Shown here one piece after another: positions 31,117-39,466 of a stretch of 64,000 bases of DNA (positions are counted from its first letter, which is position 1; every line of letters begins with the position of its first letter). Made by a program: the position numbers and the translations under genes. Source of the stretch: an uncultured Clostridia bacterium (GTDB lineage: Bacteria; Bacillota; Clostridia; Oscillospirales; CAG-272); contig CANRMP010000005.1 of NCBI GenBank assembly GCA_947631765.1, positions 62,001-126,000 on the forward strand, given 5' to 3'. Below the pieces are notes generated by a model, which saw nothing but the letters and a program-made list of their open reading frames with translations, had not been told where the DNA came from and did not search any database.

Positions 31117-32928
31117 TTACTGTTTAGAAATTGCTTTGAACTTGCAGTTGCTCATACATACGCCGCACTTCACGCACTTTGAGGTGTCGATGGTGACGGG
31201 AGCAAGCTTCTTGCCCGCAGGTACCTCGGGAAGACGGCTGATAGCGCCGACCGGGCAGTTCTTCATGCATATGCCGCAGCCGATACACTTGTCTGTGTCA
31301 ACCTTGTAGGAAAGCAGAGCCTTGCACACGCCTGCCACGCACTTTTTGTCGACAATGTGAGCCACATACTCGTCTCTGAAGAACTTGAGAGTTGAGAGAA
31401 CGGGATTGGGCGCCGTCTGACCGAGACCGCAAAGAGCGTTGTCCTTTATGTAGTAGCAAAGCTCTTCAAGTCTTGTAAGGTCGTCCATTGTTGCCTTGCC
31501 CTCTGTGATTTTATTGAGGATCTCGAGCATTCTGCGTATACCTATACGACAGGGAGTACACTTACCGCAGGACTCGTCAACGGTAAACTGAAGGAAGAAC
31601 TTTGCGATATCGACCATACAGTCGGTCTCGTCAAGCACTATCATACCGCCCGAACCCATCATACATCCGATAGCAGTCAGGTTGTCATAGTCGATTTCGA
31701 CGTCAAAGTGAGACGCGGGGATACATCCGCCCGAGGGTCCGCCGGTTTGAGCCGCCTTGAACTTCTTGCCGCCGGGAATACCGCCGCCGATTTCCTCAAC
31801 GACCTCACGAAGCGTGGTTCCCATAGGAACCTCCACAAGTCCGGTGTTCTTTATCTTGCCTCCGAGAGCAAATACCTTGGTTCCCGCGGAACGGGGAGTT
31901 CCCATGGATTTAAACCAGTCTGCACCCTTTAATATGATCTGGCAAACATTTGCCCATGTTTCGACATTGTTGATAATTGTGGGCTTGCCGAAAAGACCCT
32001 TGACCGCAGGAAAGGGAGGACGGGGTCTCGGCTCGCCTCTCTTACCTTCGATAGAGGTGAGAAGCGCCGTTTCCTCTCCGCAGACGAACGCGCCGGCCCC
32101 GAGACGGAGCTTGACGTCAAAATTAAATCCGGTTCCGAAAATATCGTTTCCGAGAAGTCCGTATTCGTGCGCCTGCCCAATGGCGATTTCAAGGCGCTTG
32201 ACGGCGATAGGATACTCCGCTCTTACATATATGTAGCCCTGGTCGGCGCCGATAGCGTATCCGGCAATTGCCATTGCCTCAAGCACTGCGTGCGGGTCGC
32301 CCTCAAGCACCGAACGGTCCATGAACGCGCCGGGGTCGCCCTCGTCGGCGTTACAGACGACGTACTTTTGTCCTGCCGGCTGAGCGGCTGCGAATTTCCA
32401 CTTGGTACCCGTGGGGAAGCCTCCGCCTCCTCTTCCGCGAAGTCCGGAAGCGGATATAACGTCGATAACCTCCTCTGGAGTCATCTCGGTAAGCACCTTG
32501 CCGAGCGCCTGATAACCGTCTGTTGCAATATATTCCTCGATGTTTTCAGGGTTGATAACTCCGCAGTTGCGCAGAGCGATTCTGTGCTGTTTTTTGTAGA
32601 ATGTGGTTTCTGCAAGGGATACGGGCTGAACATCCTTGCTTTCATCTTCCTTGTGAACAAGACGCTCAACGACGCGCCCCTTGAGAAGATGCTCGCTGAC
32701 AATCTCCTTCACGTCATCAAGAGTAACTCTTGAATAGAAGGTGCCCTCGGGATATATGATCATAATGGGACCGCTGGCGCAAAGTCCGAAGCATCCGGTC
32801 TGAACCATTTTGACCTCATCCGCAAGTCCTGCCGCCTCGATTTCCTTTTCCATTGCTTCGCGGATCTTTACACTTCCGGAGGAAGTACAACCGGTACCGC
32901 CGCAAATCAGTACATGTGTTCGAACCAT
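31117..32928 (-). CDS. hndC: NuoF-like FMN/NAD(H)-binding hydrogenase subunit (HndC/HydB-like)
   Basis: SGLRGRGGGGFPTGTKW, YVVCNADEGDPGAFMDRS, CGEETALLTSIEGKRGEPR, ESCGKCTPCRIG, two C-terminal 4Fe-4S motifs. Confidence 0.95.
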   Translation of the reverse strand: MVRTHVLICGGTGCTSSGSVKIREAMEKEIEAAGLADEVKMVQTGCFGLCASGPIMIIYPEGTFYSRVTLDDVKEIVSEHLLKGRVVERLVHKEDESKDVQPVSLAETTFYKKQHRIALRNCGVINPENIEEYIATDGYQALGKVLTEMTPEEVIDVISASGLRGRGGGGFPTGTKWKFAAAQPAGQKYVVCNADEGDPGAFMDRSVLEGDPHAVLEAMAIAGYAIGADQGYIYVRAEYPIAVKRLEIAIGQAHEYGLLGNDIFGTGFNFDVKLRLGAGAFVCGEETALLTSIEGKRGEPRPRPPFPAVKGLFGKPTIINNVETWANVCQIILKGADWFKSMGTPRSAGTKVFALGGKIKNTGLVEVPMGTTLREVVEEIGGGIPGGKKFKAAQTGGPSGGCIPASHFDVEIDYDNLTAIGCMMGSGGMIVLDETDCMVDIAKFFLQFTVDESCGKCTPCRIGIRRMLEILNKITEGKATMDDLTRLEELCYYIKDNALCGLGQTAPNPVLSTLKFFRDEYVAHIVDKKCVAGVCKALLSYKVDTDKCIGCGICMKNCPVGAISRLPEVPAGKKLAPVTIDTSKCVKCGVCMSNCKFKAISKQ

Positions 32929-32942
32929 TTAAAGTTTCCTCC

Positions 32943-33305
32943 TCAAATATTAATGGTGTATTCTGTTACAGGCTTGCCGCCCTTGATATGCTTTTCCATG
33001 ACCTCTTTTGCCTTTTCGGAGGTCATTTTAACATAAGTGACCTTTTCCTCGCCCGCCTTGTAGACTTCGACAACGGGTTCATATTGGCATATTCCTATGC
33101 ATCCTGTCTGCGTTACGGTAACCTCGCCTGTAAGTCCCGCGTTGTTGACCTCTTCGACAAAAGTGTTGAGGACCGGACGTGCTCCTGCGGCAATGCCGCA
33201 GGTTGCCATTCCGACGACAATCCTTATGTCGTTTGAACCTTCGCGCAGTGCAACTCTGCCTTTCATGCGGTCTCTTATTGCCGCAAGCTCTTCAAGTGTT
33301 TTCAT
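32943..33305 (-). CDS. hndB: Thioredoxin-like [2Fe-2S] ferredoxin subunit (HndB-like)
   Basis: IVVGMATCGIAAGARPVLNTFVEEVNN...TQTGCIGICQYEPVVEV. Confidence 0.9.
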   Translation of the reverse strand: MKTLEELAAIRDRMKGRVALREGSNDIRIVVGMATCGIAAGARPVLNTFVEEVNNAGLTGEVTVTQTGCIGICQYEPVVEVYKAGEEKVTYVKMTSEKAKEVMEKHIKGGKPVTEYTINI

Positions 33306-33372
33306 GTGGTTTGTTCTCCCTTCATGATATGTTTTGTTTTTTGTTTTATATTAAATTTTTATTTTGACAACT

Positions 33373-33921
33373 TTATTGCTGTTTATAGCCCTCTTCAAGA
33401 AAATCCCGAAGCCAAGCTATCACCTCGGGCGTGCCAAGAGGCAGGTCGCCGAGCATTTCGCGCATTTCTTTTGTGGAAAACTCCACTGTTTCTTTGTTTT
33501 TTATTTCGTGAGTGAAAATGTAGTCAACATTATCCGCACCCTGAACGAGCACGCACAGGGTCCCGACAATGTCACCAAGAGGAATATAATCTATGCTGTC
33601 CTTTCTAAAAAGCGCTCTGACAAAGGTACCGTGGTCCTCTCCTTTTCCCTCCTCCGTGGAGGTTATCTCAAGGCTTCCTCCGGTCTGCTCAGCCTCCATT
33701 TTGAGAAGCGGCAGTCCGAGCCCCACCTTTCGGGTAGTCCTTGTAGTTGTAAAAGGGTCGGTAACTCTCGAAAGAAATTCTTCGGACATTCCGCACCCGT
33801 CGTCCTTAACGGAAAATTCGAGAACAGAATCGTCCTCCTTAATGGAAATTTCAATGTTTTTTGCTCTTGCTTTTACCGAATTTTGAGCAATATCAAGAAT
33901 ATTCAGCGACAGTTCCTTCAT
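33373..33921 (-). CDS. HATPase_c domain protein (GHKL ATPase, no DHp/His box)
   Basis: MKELSLNILDIAQNSVKARAKNIEI...VKDDGCGMSEEFLSRVTDPFTTTRTTRKVGLGLPLLKMEAEQTGGSL. Confidence 0.88.
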   Translation of the reverse strand: MKELSLNILDIAQNSVKARAKNIEISIKEDDSVLEFSVKDDGCGMSEEFLSRVTDPFTTTRTTRKVGLGLPLLKMEAEQTGGSLEITSTEEGKGEDHGTFVRALFRKDSIDYIPLGDIVGTLCVLVQGADNVDYIFTHEIKNKETVEFSTKEMREMLGDLPLGTPEVIAWLRDFLEEGYKQQ

Positions 33922-34664
33922 TTTTTCGGCGTATCCTTTCCCGAAAGCTTTTCGATAAGCCTTTTTCTGATAAGAGCCGAGCTGTAAGGCTCGTCATCAA
34001 GCATGATAAAGTTCTCGGCTTCATTGATATCCCACAGATAGTGAGCGTCGGAATCGGTCAAAATCAGCTTATCTTCAAGCCCGTACAGCTTTGTATAGCT
34101 TTCGATATTCGAGCTTTTGTTAAACTCCACACAGGTGAAATTGCAGTCGGGCGGCACACAGCCGAGCGCCGATATAATGCCGTTTTCTTCCCTGTCGATA
34201 TGCGCGGGAAATACCGCCGCTTTGTATTCTCTTGCAAGCGATATCGCATCCTCCATACTAAGGTCGGAAGCGTTCAGCAGAAGATTTTCTTCAATCGCTG
34301 TCACCTCGTCGTTTGCATTCATGACAAGCTGGTCGCCGAATATCTCGCTTTTGTTTTTGTATAGTATCCTGTGCTTTTTGTATTCCCTGCCGAACGCCAT
34401 GGCATCTTCAAGGCTTTCAAAAAGACAGACAACATGAACGTCCTCGGCAGTGGTAAGCTCCATTCCGGCAATTGCGACAAGCCCGTATTTTTTGCACGCC
34501 TCAAAGAAGGCGGGGCAGTTGTCGGTGCTGTTGTGGTCGGTAAGCGCCACTATGTTAAGACCGTTAAGAGACGCCATGCCCGCTATGCTGTTTGGGGTCA
34601 TATCGTTGTCGGCGCACGGGGAAAGACAGGAATGGAGGTGCAGGTCATAATAATACTTGTTCAT
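33918..34664 (-). CDS. PHP-domain phosphoesterase
   Basis: YDLHLHSCLSPCADNDMTPNSIAGMASLNGLNIVALTDHNSTDN; start trimmed to MNKYYYDLHLHS. Confidence 0.9.
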   Translation of the reverse strand: MNKYYYDLHLHSCLSPCADNDMTPNSIAGMASLNGLNIVALTDHNSTDNCPAFFEACKKYGLVAIAGMELTTAEDVHVVCLFESLEDAMAFGREYKKHRILYKNKSEIFGDQLVMNANDEVTAIEENLLLNASDLSMEDAISLAREYKAAVFPAHIDREENGIISALGCVPPDCNFTCVEFNKSSNIESYTKLYGLEDKLILTDSDAHYLWDINEAENFIMLDDEPYSSALIRKRLIEKLSGKDTPKK

Positions 34665-34987
34665 ATGACCTTGCCAAGCTCGATGCAAAACTCATAAACA
34701 GGTTTACTTGTTCTAAACAGATTCACGGATTTTGCCCTTGCGGTATTTATGACCTCATCGGTAATCTCACTGTTTTCGCATATCACCACCGCAGACATTC
34801 CCACAAGAGTTGCCACAGCCACAACATTGACGTTTGTCATTATTGTGACAAGCACACAGCCCTCGGTGGCTCTGCCCATGACCCAGCTCAGCAGATCTCC
34901 CGCATATGCGCCCTCGATTTCAAGCTCAGGACAGGGCATTGACAAAACTTCAAGTCCCATAGTGTCTTTTAACTGCACAGCCGTCAT
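34661..34987 (-). CDS. DRTGG-domain protein (copy A)
   Basis: MTAVQLKDTMGLEVLSMPCPELEIEGAYAGDLLSWVMGRATEGCVLVTIMTNVNVVAVATLVGMSAVVICENSEITDEVINTA. Confidence 0.8.
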   Translation of the reverse strand: MTAVQLKDTMGLEVLSMPCPELEIEGAYAGDLLSWVMGRATEGCVLVTIMTNVNVVAVATLVGMSAVVICENSEITDEVINTARAKSVNLFRTSKPVYEFCIELGKVI

Positions 34988-34991
34988 AAAG

Positions 34992-36284
34992 TTACCGCCT
35001 TTCGTCATTTTCCTGAAGCTTTTTGTGCAGATTTTCAAGCTCCTCGCGCATGAATACCACACATTCGCCAAGGCTTGCTCTGCCTCGCACAACGTCAAGG
35101 GCAAAGCATCTGCAAGTGGGTGCGCCGCAGCCTCCGCAATCGATTCCGGGAAGCTTTTGGCGTATCTCCTCCATGTCGTGAAGCATCCTCATCGATTCCT
35201 CGCGGTCGGAGCTGAACGCCGATACCGATTCATAAGGAGCGTCACTATAGTCCGACATCACCGACTCGGGAATTGTATATCCGTCCTCGGGAGCCTTGTT
35301 TTGCGAAACGGGAAGATATCTTCGAAGCGAGCGTATGCGCGCCTTGGCTATGTAAGGATTGACAACCGTCATAACTCCGCCCACGCATCCGCCGGGGCAC
35401 GCGTTAAGCTCGACAAATTCAAGCTCGGGAAAGGACCCGTTGTCTATTTCCTCAAGCACTCTGTTGGCGTGCTCGATACCGTCGGCGGCAAGGTACTTTT
35501 CATTGAAAATCGCCGTGGCTTCTCCGCCCGCGCTTGCCCAGCTGAGCCCTATAAGCCCTGCCTTCGATACGGGAGCGGGACTTTCATCCTTGTTCATTAC
35601 GCCGAGCAGTTCAAAATATATATCCGACATTGAAACGACAAAATCCACGTTTGACTTGCCGTCGGTTTCGTTTTTCACATAGCTGACCTTTGCCGGACAG
35701 GGCGATATGAATACCGTGCAAATGTCCTCTCTTTTAAGCTCGGGATGCTTTTCGACAGCTTCCTTTATCGCTTCCTTTGCCGCTATTTCAATCGGCGGAA
35801 GAATCGGGAGAAGATTGTCTGCAAGAAACGGATATCTGAGCCTTATAAGCCTCACGATAACCGGACAGGCAGAGGATATAACCGGCCTTTGCACGTCGGG
35901 GCGCTTCATATACCTTCTGGTATAATCCGAAACTATTTCCGCCGCTCTTGCCACCTCGTATACCTGGTCAAAGCCGATGTCAAGAAGACCCTCGAGCACA
36001 TAATCGATATCTTCGAGATTGTCAAACTGTCCGTAAAGAGAAGGGGCAGGCAGCGCTATCTTCCATTTATCCTTCGGAATATCGGAAAGCTTGTCATACA
36101 CCGCTTTTTTAGCCTTGTGAGGACAAACACGGATGCACTCTCCGCAGTCGATACAACGCGTTGAATCGATTTTGGCGTGCTTGTTTCTTATTCTGATCGC
36201 CTCTGTAGGACAATGCTTCAGGCAGTGGGTACAGCCGTGGCATTTTTCCTCGTTAAGTGATACCGAATGCTTGTATGATGCCAC
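34992..36284 (-). CDS. [FeFe]-hydrogenase-like H-cluster protein with N-terminal 2x[4Fe-4S] and C-terminal FeS domain (putative sensory hydrogenase)
   Basis: CHGCTHCLKHCP, CIDCGECIRVCP; H-cluster-like L1 SSACPVIV, L2 SPCPAKVSYVK, L3 ELNACPGGCVGGV; C-terminal GIDCGGCGAPTCRCFALDVVRGRASLGEC. Confidence 0.88.
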   Translation of the reverse strand: MASYKHSVSLNEEKCHGCTHCLKHCPTEAIRIRNKHAKIDSTRCIDCGECIRVCPHKAKKAVYDKLSDIPKDKWKIALPAPSLYGQFDNLEDIDYVLEGLLDIGFDQVYEVARAAEIVSDYTRRYMKRPDVQRPVISSACPVIVRLIRLRYPFLADNLLPILPPIEIAAKEAIKEAVEKHPELKREDICTVFISPCPAKVSYVKNETDGKSNVDFVVSMSDIYFELLGVMNKDESPAPVSKAGLIGLSWASAGGEATAIFNEKYLAADGIEHANRVLEEIDNGSFPELEFVELNACPGGCVGGVMTVVNPYIAKARIRSLRRYLPVSQNKAPEDGYTIPESVMSDYSDAPYESVSAFSSDREESMRMLHDMEEIRQKLPGIDCGGCGAPTCRCFALDVVRGRASLGECVVFMREELENLHKKLQENDERR

Positions 36285-36321
36285 CCTTTGCTCCTTTCCA
36301 CCTTGTTTTACAGGTATGTTA

Positions 36322-36744
36322 TTATGTTTTAACGATCATGGTTATGGTCGTTCCCTTTCCGAGAACCGACTCGATTTTCATCTCGTCGGTATTCTTCTTC
36401 ATGTTGGGAAGTCCCATTCCGGCTCCGAAGCCGAGATTTCTTATCTTATCCGGCGCCGTGGAATATCCTTCGCTCATTGCAAGCTCTATGTCGGCAATTC
36501 CCGGACCGTTGTCTTCAAGGATCATCTCAACCCTGTCGGGATAGATATAAACCGTCGCTCTCCCGCCGCCCGCGTGAATCACCATGTTGATTTCTCCCTC
36601 ATACATGGCAATTGCGACGCGTCTTATGATATTCGGGTTGTATCCGAGAAGTCTGAGGTTCTTTTTTATCGATATGGAAGCCTCGCCGGCAGAGGTGAAG
36701 TTCTCGCCGTCCACTTCATATACGAATTTTACGGGACCCTCCAT
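36322..36744 (-). CDS. RsbW/RsbT-like HATPase (anti-sigma regulatory factor-type)
   Basis: NIIRRVAIAMYEGEINMVIHAGGG...EMILEDNGPGIADIELAMSEGYSTAPDKIRNLGFGAGMGLPNMKKNTDEMKIESVLGKGTTITM. Confidence 0.85.
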   Translation of the reverse strand: MEGPVKFVYEVDGENFTSAGEASISIKKNLRLLGYNPNIIRRVAIAMYEGEINMVIHAGGGRATVYIYPDRVEMILEDNGPGIADIELAMSEGYSTAPDKIRNLGFGAGMGLPNMKKNTDEMKIESVLGKGTTITMIVKT

Positions 36745-36747
36745 AGC

Positions 36748-37107
36748 TTACTCCTCTTCTTCTTTTTCGAGACTTACAAGTCCGTTTGAATACAAAATAC
36801 CGCAAGCCTCGTACATCCGCTTTTTGGTCGTCATGACCACTATGCCGCACTCTTTTGCAAGCTCAAGCATCGAGTCTGAGGGTATCTTGCTCCTTACAAA
36901 GACAATACAGCGCATATCCATCATTTCGGCAGTACGCACGACCTGAGGGTTCACAAGTCCGGTAAGAAGCACCGCCTGATTTTTGACGTATGCCAAAACG
37001 TCGCTCATCATATCGCTTCCGCAAGCGGACGATACCTCGTCCGAGAGCCTGTCTTCGCCCACGCACACCTTGGCGTCAAGCAGTTCGGCAACCTTGGAAA
37101 TTATCAT
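36748..37107 (-). CDS. DRTGG-domain protein (copy B)
   Basis: MIISKVAELLDAKVCVGEDRLSDEVSSACGSDMMSDVLAYVKNQAVLLTGLVNPQVVRTAEMMDMRCIVFVRSKIPSDSMLELAKECGIVVM. Confidence 0.8.
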   Translation of the reverse strand: MIISKVAELLDAKVCVGEDRLSDEVSSACGSDMMSDVLAYVKNQAVLLTGLVNPQVVRTAEMMDMRCIVFVRSKIPSDSMLELAKECGIVVMTTKKRMYEACGILYSNGLVSLEKEEEE

Positions 37108-37189
37108 GTACTCTGTGACCTTTCCCTTTCCGCTGTGGGTCCTCCCGCAGCCAAGCTTAATAACCTATGTACATTGACCTAAGAAACTA

Positions 37190-37684
37190 TCACGCCTGAT
37201 ATTTTGCAAGAATTTTCGGAACATCGTCGGCGGTTATTCTGCCGTAAACGTCATCGTTGACGAGCATTACCGGAGCAAGACCGCACGCGCCCACGCAGCG
37301 GCAGGAATCAAGCGAAAATACGCCGTCGCTTGTGCATTGTCCCTCGGAGATTTTGAGAGTCTCGGAAATTTTGTCGTATATCGACTGAGAACCCTTGACA
37401 TAGCAGGCTGTTCCAAGGCAAACCGAAACGCGGAATTTTCCCTTGGGATTCAAAGAGAACATTGCATAGAATGTTGAAACGCCGTATATCTTTTCAAGCG
37501 GTATTCCGGTTTCGTCCGATATTATGGTCTGAACTTCAACGGGAAGATATCCGTATATCTCCTGCGCCTTCTGCATGATAGGCATAAGAGCGCCGGGCTT
37601 ATCCTTCCACTCCGCTATCACCGAGAGAAGCTTCTGCTTCTGTTCTTCTGTACCTGTAAAGGGTACCGATGAAATTGTTGACAT
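37190..37684 (-). CDS. hndA: NuoE-like [2Fe-2S] hydrogenase subunit (HndA/HydC-like)
   Basis: KPGALMPIMQKAQEIYGYLPVEVQTIISDETGIPLEKIYGVSTFYAMFSLNPKGKFRVSVCLGTACYVKGSQ...VGACGLAPVMLVNDDVYG. Confidence 0.95.
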   Translation of the reverse strand: MSTISSVPFTGTEEQKQKLLSVIAEWKDKPGALMPIMQKAQEIYGYLPVEVQTIISDETGIPLEKIYGVSTFYAMFSLNPKGKFRVSVCLGTACYVKGSQSIYDKISETLKISEGQCTSDGVFSLDSCRCVGACGLAPVMLVNDDVYGRITADDVPKILAKYQA

Positions 37685-37756
37685 TTTGTCGTTCCTCCTG
37701 TTTTACTGTTGTATTATAGTCCCGCAGCATGCAGGACCGCATACTGAGTTGTTATA

Positions 37757-37785
37757 ATTTTATCACATTATCGTTCTTTTGTCAA
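37757..37785 (-). promoter_or_regulatory. Sigma-A type promoter for the hydrogenase operon
   Basis: Minus: TTGACA-17 nt-TAAAAT, ~70 nt upstream of hndA. Confidence 0.8.
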
Positions 37786-37883
37786 CCGTAATATAAAGGA
37801 TTTAATGCCTTTACAGCACAAAAAATATAGCCTTTTGAAAAAAAGGCTACAAAATTTTTTAAATTAATCGGGAACCTGGAGCC

Positions 37884-38117
37884 TCACTCTTCAATGAAGC
37901 TGTGAAATTCCCACCAGCAATCCTTTTCGCATTCAACGTAGATGTTGTCCCAAGCTACCTTTGCGTAAAGAACACCTAAAAAGCTTTTGGCGTTTATTCT
38001 CTTTGTGCCGCTTACGATGCTTACGCTTCCTTCGACTTTGGAGGCGGCTTTGACAAACTCATTTACCTTTGCAGCTGTGTCAAGATTTACTTTGTAAAGA
38101 TATTTTCCGGATACCAT
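37884..38117 (-). CDS. HPr-like protein lacking the active-site histidine
   Basis: MVSGKYLYKVNLDTAAKVNEFVKAASKVEGSVSIVSGTKRINAKSFLGVLYAKVAWDNIYVECEKD; HPr/Crh-like INAKSxxGVL Ser-46 region; AGGAGG upstream. Confidence 0.75.
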   Translation of the reverse strand: MVSGKYLYKVNLDTAAKVNEFVKAASKVEGSVSIVSGTKRINAKSFLGVLYAKVAWDNIYVECEKDCWWEFHSFIEE

Positions 38118-38185
38118 AATAATTACCTCCTATGGCGTAAAAAATCTTTTCTCATGCAAAGCTTTTCTTTATCTTTGCAGCCTGA

Positions 38186-38214
38186 ATTATAGCACCCCCA
38201 CACCCTTATGTCAA
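38186..38214 (-). promoter_or_regulatory. Consensus sigma-A promoter for HPr-like gene
   Basis: Minus: TTGACA-17 nt-TATAAT. Confidence 0.85.
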
Positions 38215-38256
38215 GGGTTTTTTAAAAGATTTTTTAAATTCTACCATTTGACACTT

Positions 38257-38288
38257 TTGCACAAAAATAGAGGCTTGTTTTTGTGCAA
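38257..38288. repeat. Inverted repeat TTGCACAAAAA-N10-TTTTTGTGCAA
   Basis: 11-bp perfect inverted repeat; further TTGTGCA-like half-sites nearby at ~38303-38370. Confidence 0.7.
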
Positions 38289-38407
38289 CATTCACAATAA
38301 ATTTTGCATAGTGCATAATCTGAGCCTCTGATATTTGTGCAGTTCGACGATATAAAAATAATCGTGCAAAATCGATATTAAAATGTACACGACAGCGGAA
38401 TTTCGCC

Positions 38408-39394
38408 TCACATAGAATACTTTTTCGTGTAATTTACAAGCTCGTCCACCGTGGTAAAGGCAATGGAGGTAACGGTGTCGGCACAGCCGTAATACAAGGC
38501 AACTCTTCCGCTTTCGGCGTCCGCAAGAGCGGCGCAGGGGAAGGTGACGTTGGGAACGTCCCCGTTTTGCTCATACGGCGCCTCGGGACCCAAAATGTAA
38601 TATCTTGTTCTGTATTTCACCTTTGAAGGGTCGTTTGTGTCAAGAAGGGCGCACCCCATGCGGTACACAAAGCCGTTGCAGGTGGTAATAACTCCGTGAT
38701 AGATAAGAAGCCAGCCCTCGTCGGTTTCGATAGGAACCGGACCCGCTCCTATTTTGGTGCACTGCCATGCGCTCTCCTCAAACGGTGTGGGCGACATGAC
38801 GTGGCGGTGTCTGCCCCAGAACGTAAGGTCGGGGCTTGAGCTTACGAAAATATCTCCGAAGGGAGTATGCCCGGTGTCGCTCGGTCTTGAGAGCATCATA
38901 TACATGCTGCCGATTTTTTTGGGAAAAAGCACTCCGTTTCGGTTGTACGGCAAAAAGGCGTTCTCAAGCTGATAGAATTTTTTAAAATCGAAGGTATAGC
39001 CGATACCTATTGTGGGACCGTGATAGCCGTTGCACCATGTGATATAGTACCTGTCCTCGATAAAGCAGACTCTCGGGTCATAGCGATACTGCAAGGCGGT
39101 GACCTCGGGGTCGCCCTCAAAAACAATCGGCGTTTCGGATATTTCCCAGTCAAGCCCGTTTTTTGAGAAGCCGACAAATATATTCATTCTTATCGCCTTG
39201 TCGTCACAGCGGAACACTCCGGCAAAGCCCCCGTTATAAGGGACGACCGCGCTGTTGAAAATACTGTTGCTTGAAAAATTAAGATGCCTTCCTATTATGG
39301 GATTTTTGCTGTATCTCCAAACCGGCTCGTTGCACCCCTTAGGCTTGTCCTCCCACGGAATATTCGAAAGCTTCTCTCCGATTATCTTTGCCAT
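38408..39394 (-). CDS. Glycoside hydrolase family 130 phosphorylase-like (beta-1,4-mannoside phosphorylase type)
   Basis: [101 protein letters not shown]. Confidence 0.9.
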   Translation of the reverse strand: MAKIIGEKLSNIPWEDKPKGCNEPVWRYSKNPIIGRHLNFSSNSIFNSAVVPYNGGFAGVFRCDDKAIRMNIFVGFSKNGLDWEISETPIVFEGDPEVTALQYRYDPRVCFIEDRYYITWCNGYHGPTIGIGYTFDFKKFYQLENAFLPYNRNGVLFPKKIGSMYMMLSRPSDTGHTPFGDIFVSSSPDLTFWGRHRHVMSPTPFEESAWQCTKIGAGPVPIETDEGWLLIYHGVITTCNGFVYRMGCALLDTNDPSKVKYRTRYYILGPEAPYEQNGDVPNVTFPCAALADAESGRVALYYGCADTVTSIAFTTVDELVNYTKKYSM

Positions 39395-39434
39395 ACCTTA
39401 CCTACCGTCCTTTAATTTCAAAATAATTTATTCA

Positions 39435-39458
39435 GGGCTGCCGCAAACGCGACAGCCC
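39435..39458 (-). terminator. Intrinsic terminator after tsf
   Basis: gggctgccgc-aaac-gcgacagccc hairpin. Confidence 0.55.
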
Positions 39459-39466
39459 CGCAAATA

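Noticed and set aside
34749-35633. 294-aa plus-strand ORF
   Set aside because: Antisense to the DRTGG and H-cluster protein genes; shadow ORF.
37130-37149. gctgtggg-tcct-cccgcagc hairpin between hndA and DRTGG-B as a terminator
   Set aside because: No U-tract follows on the minus strand; more likely an intercistronic stem-loop, so operon continuity is retained.
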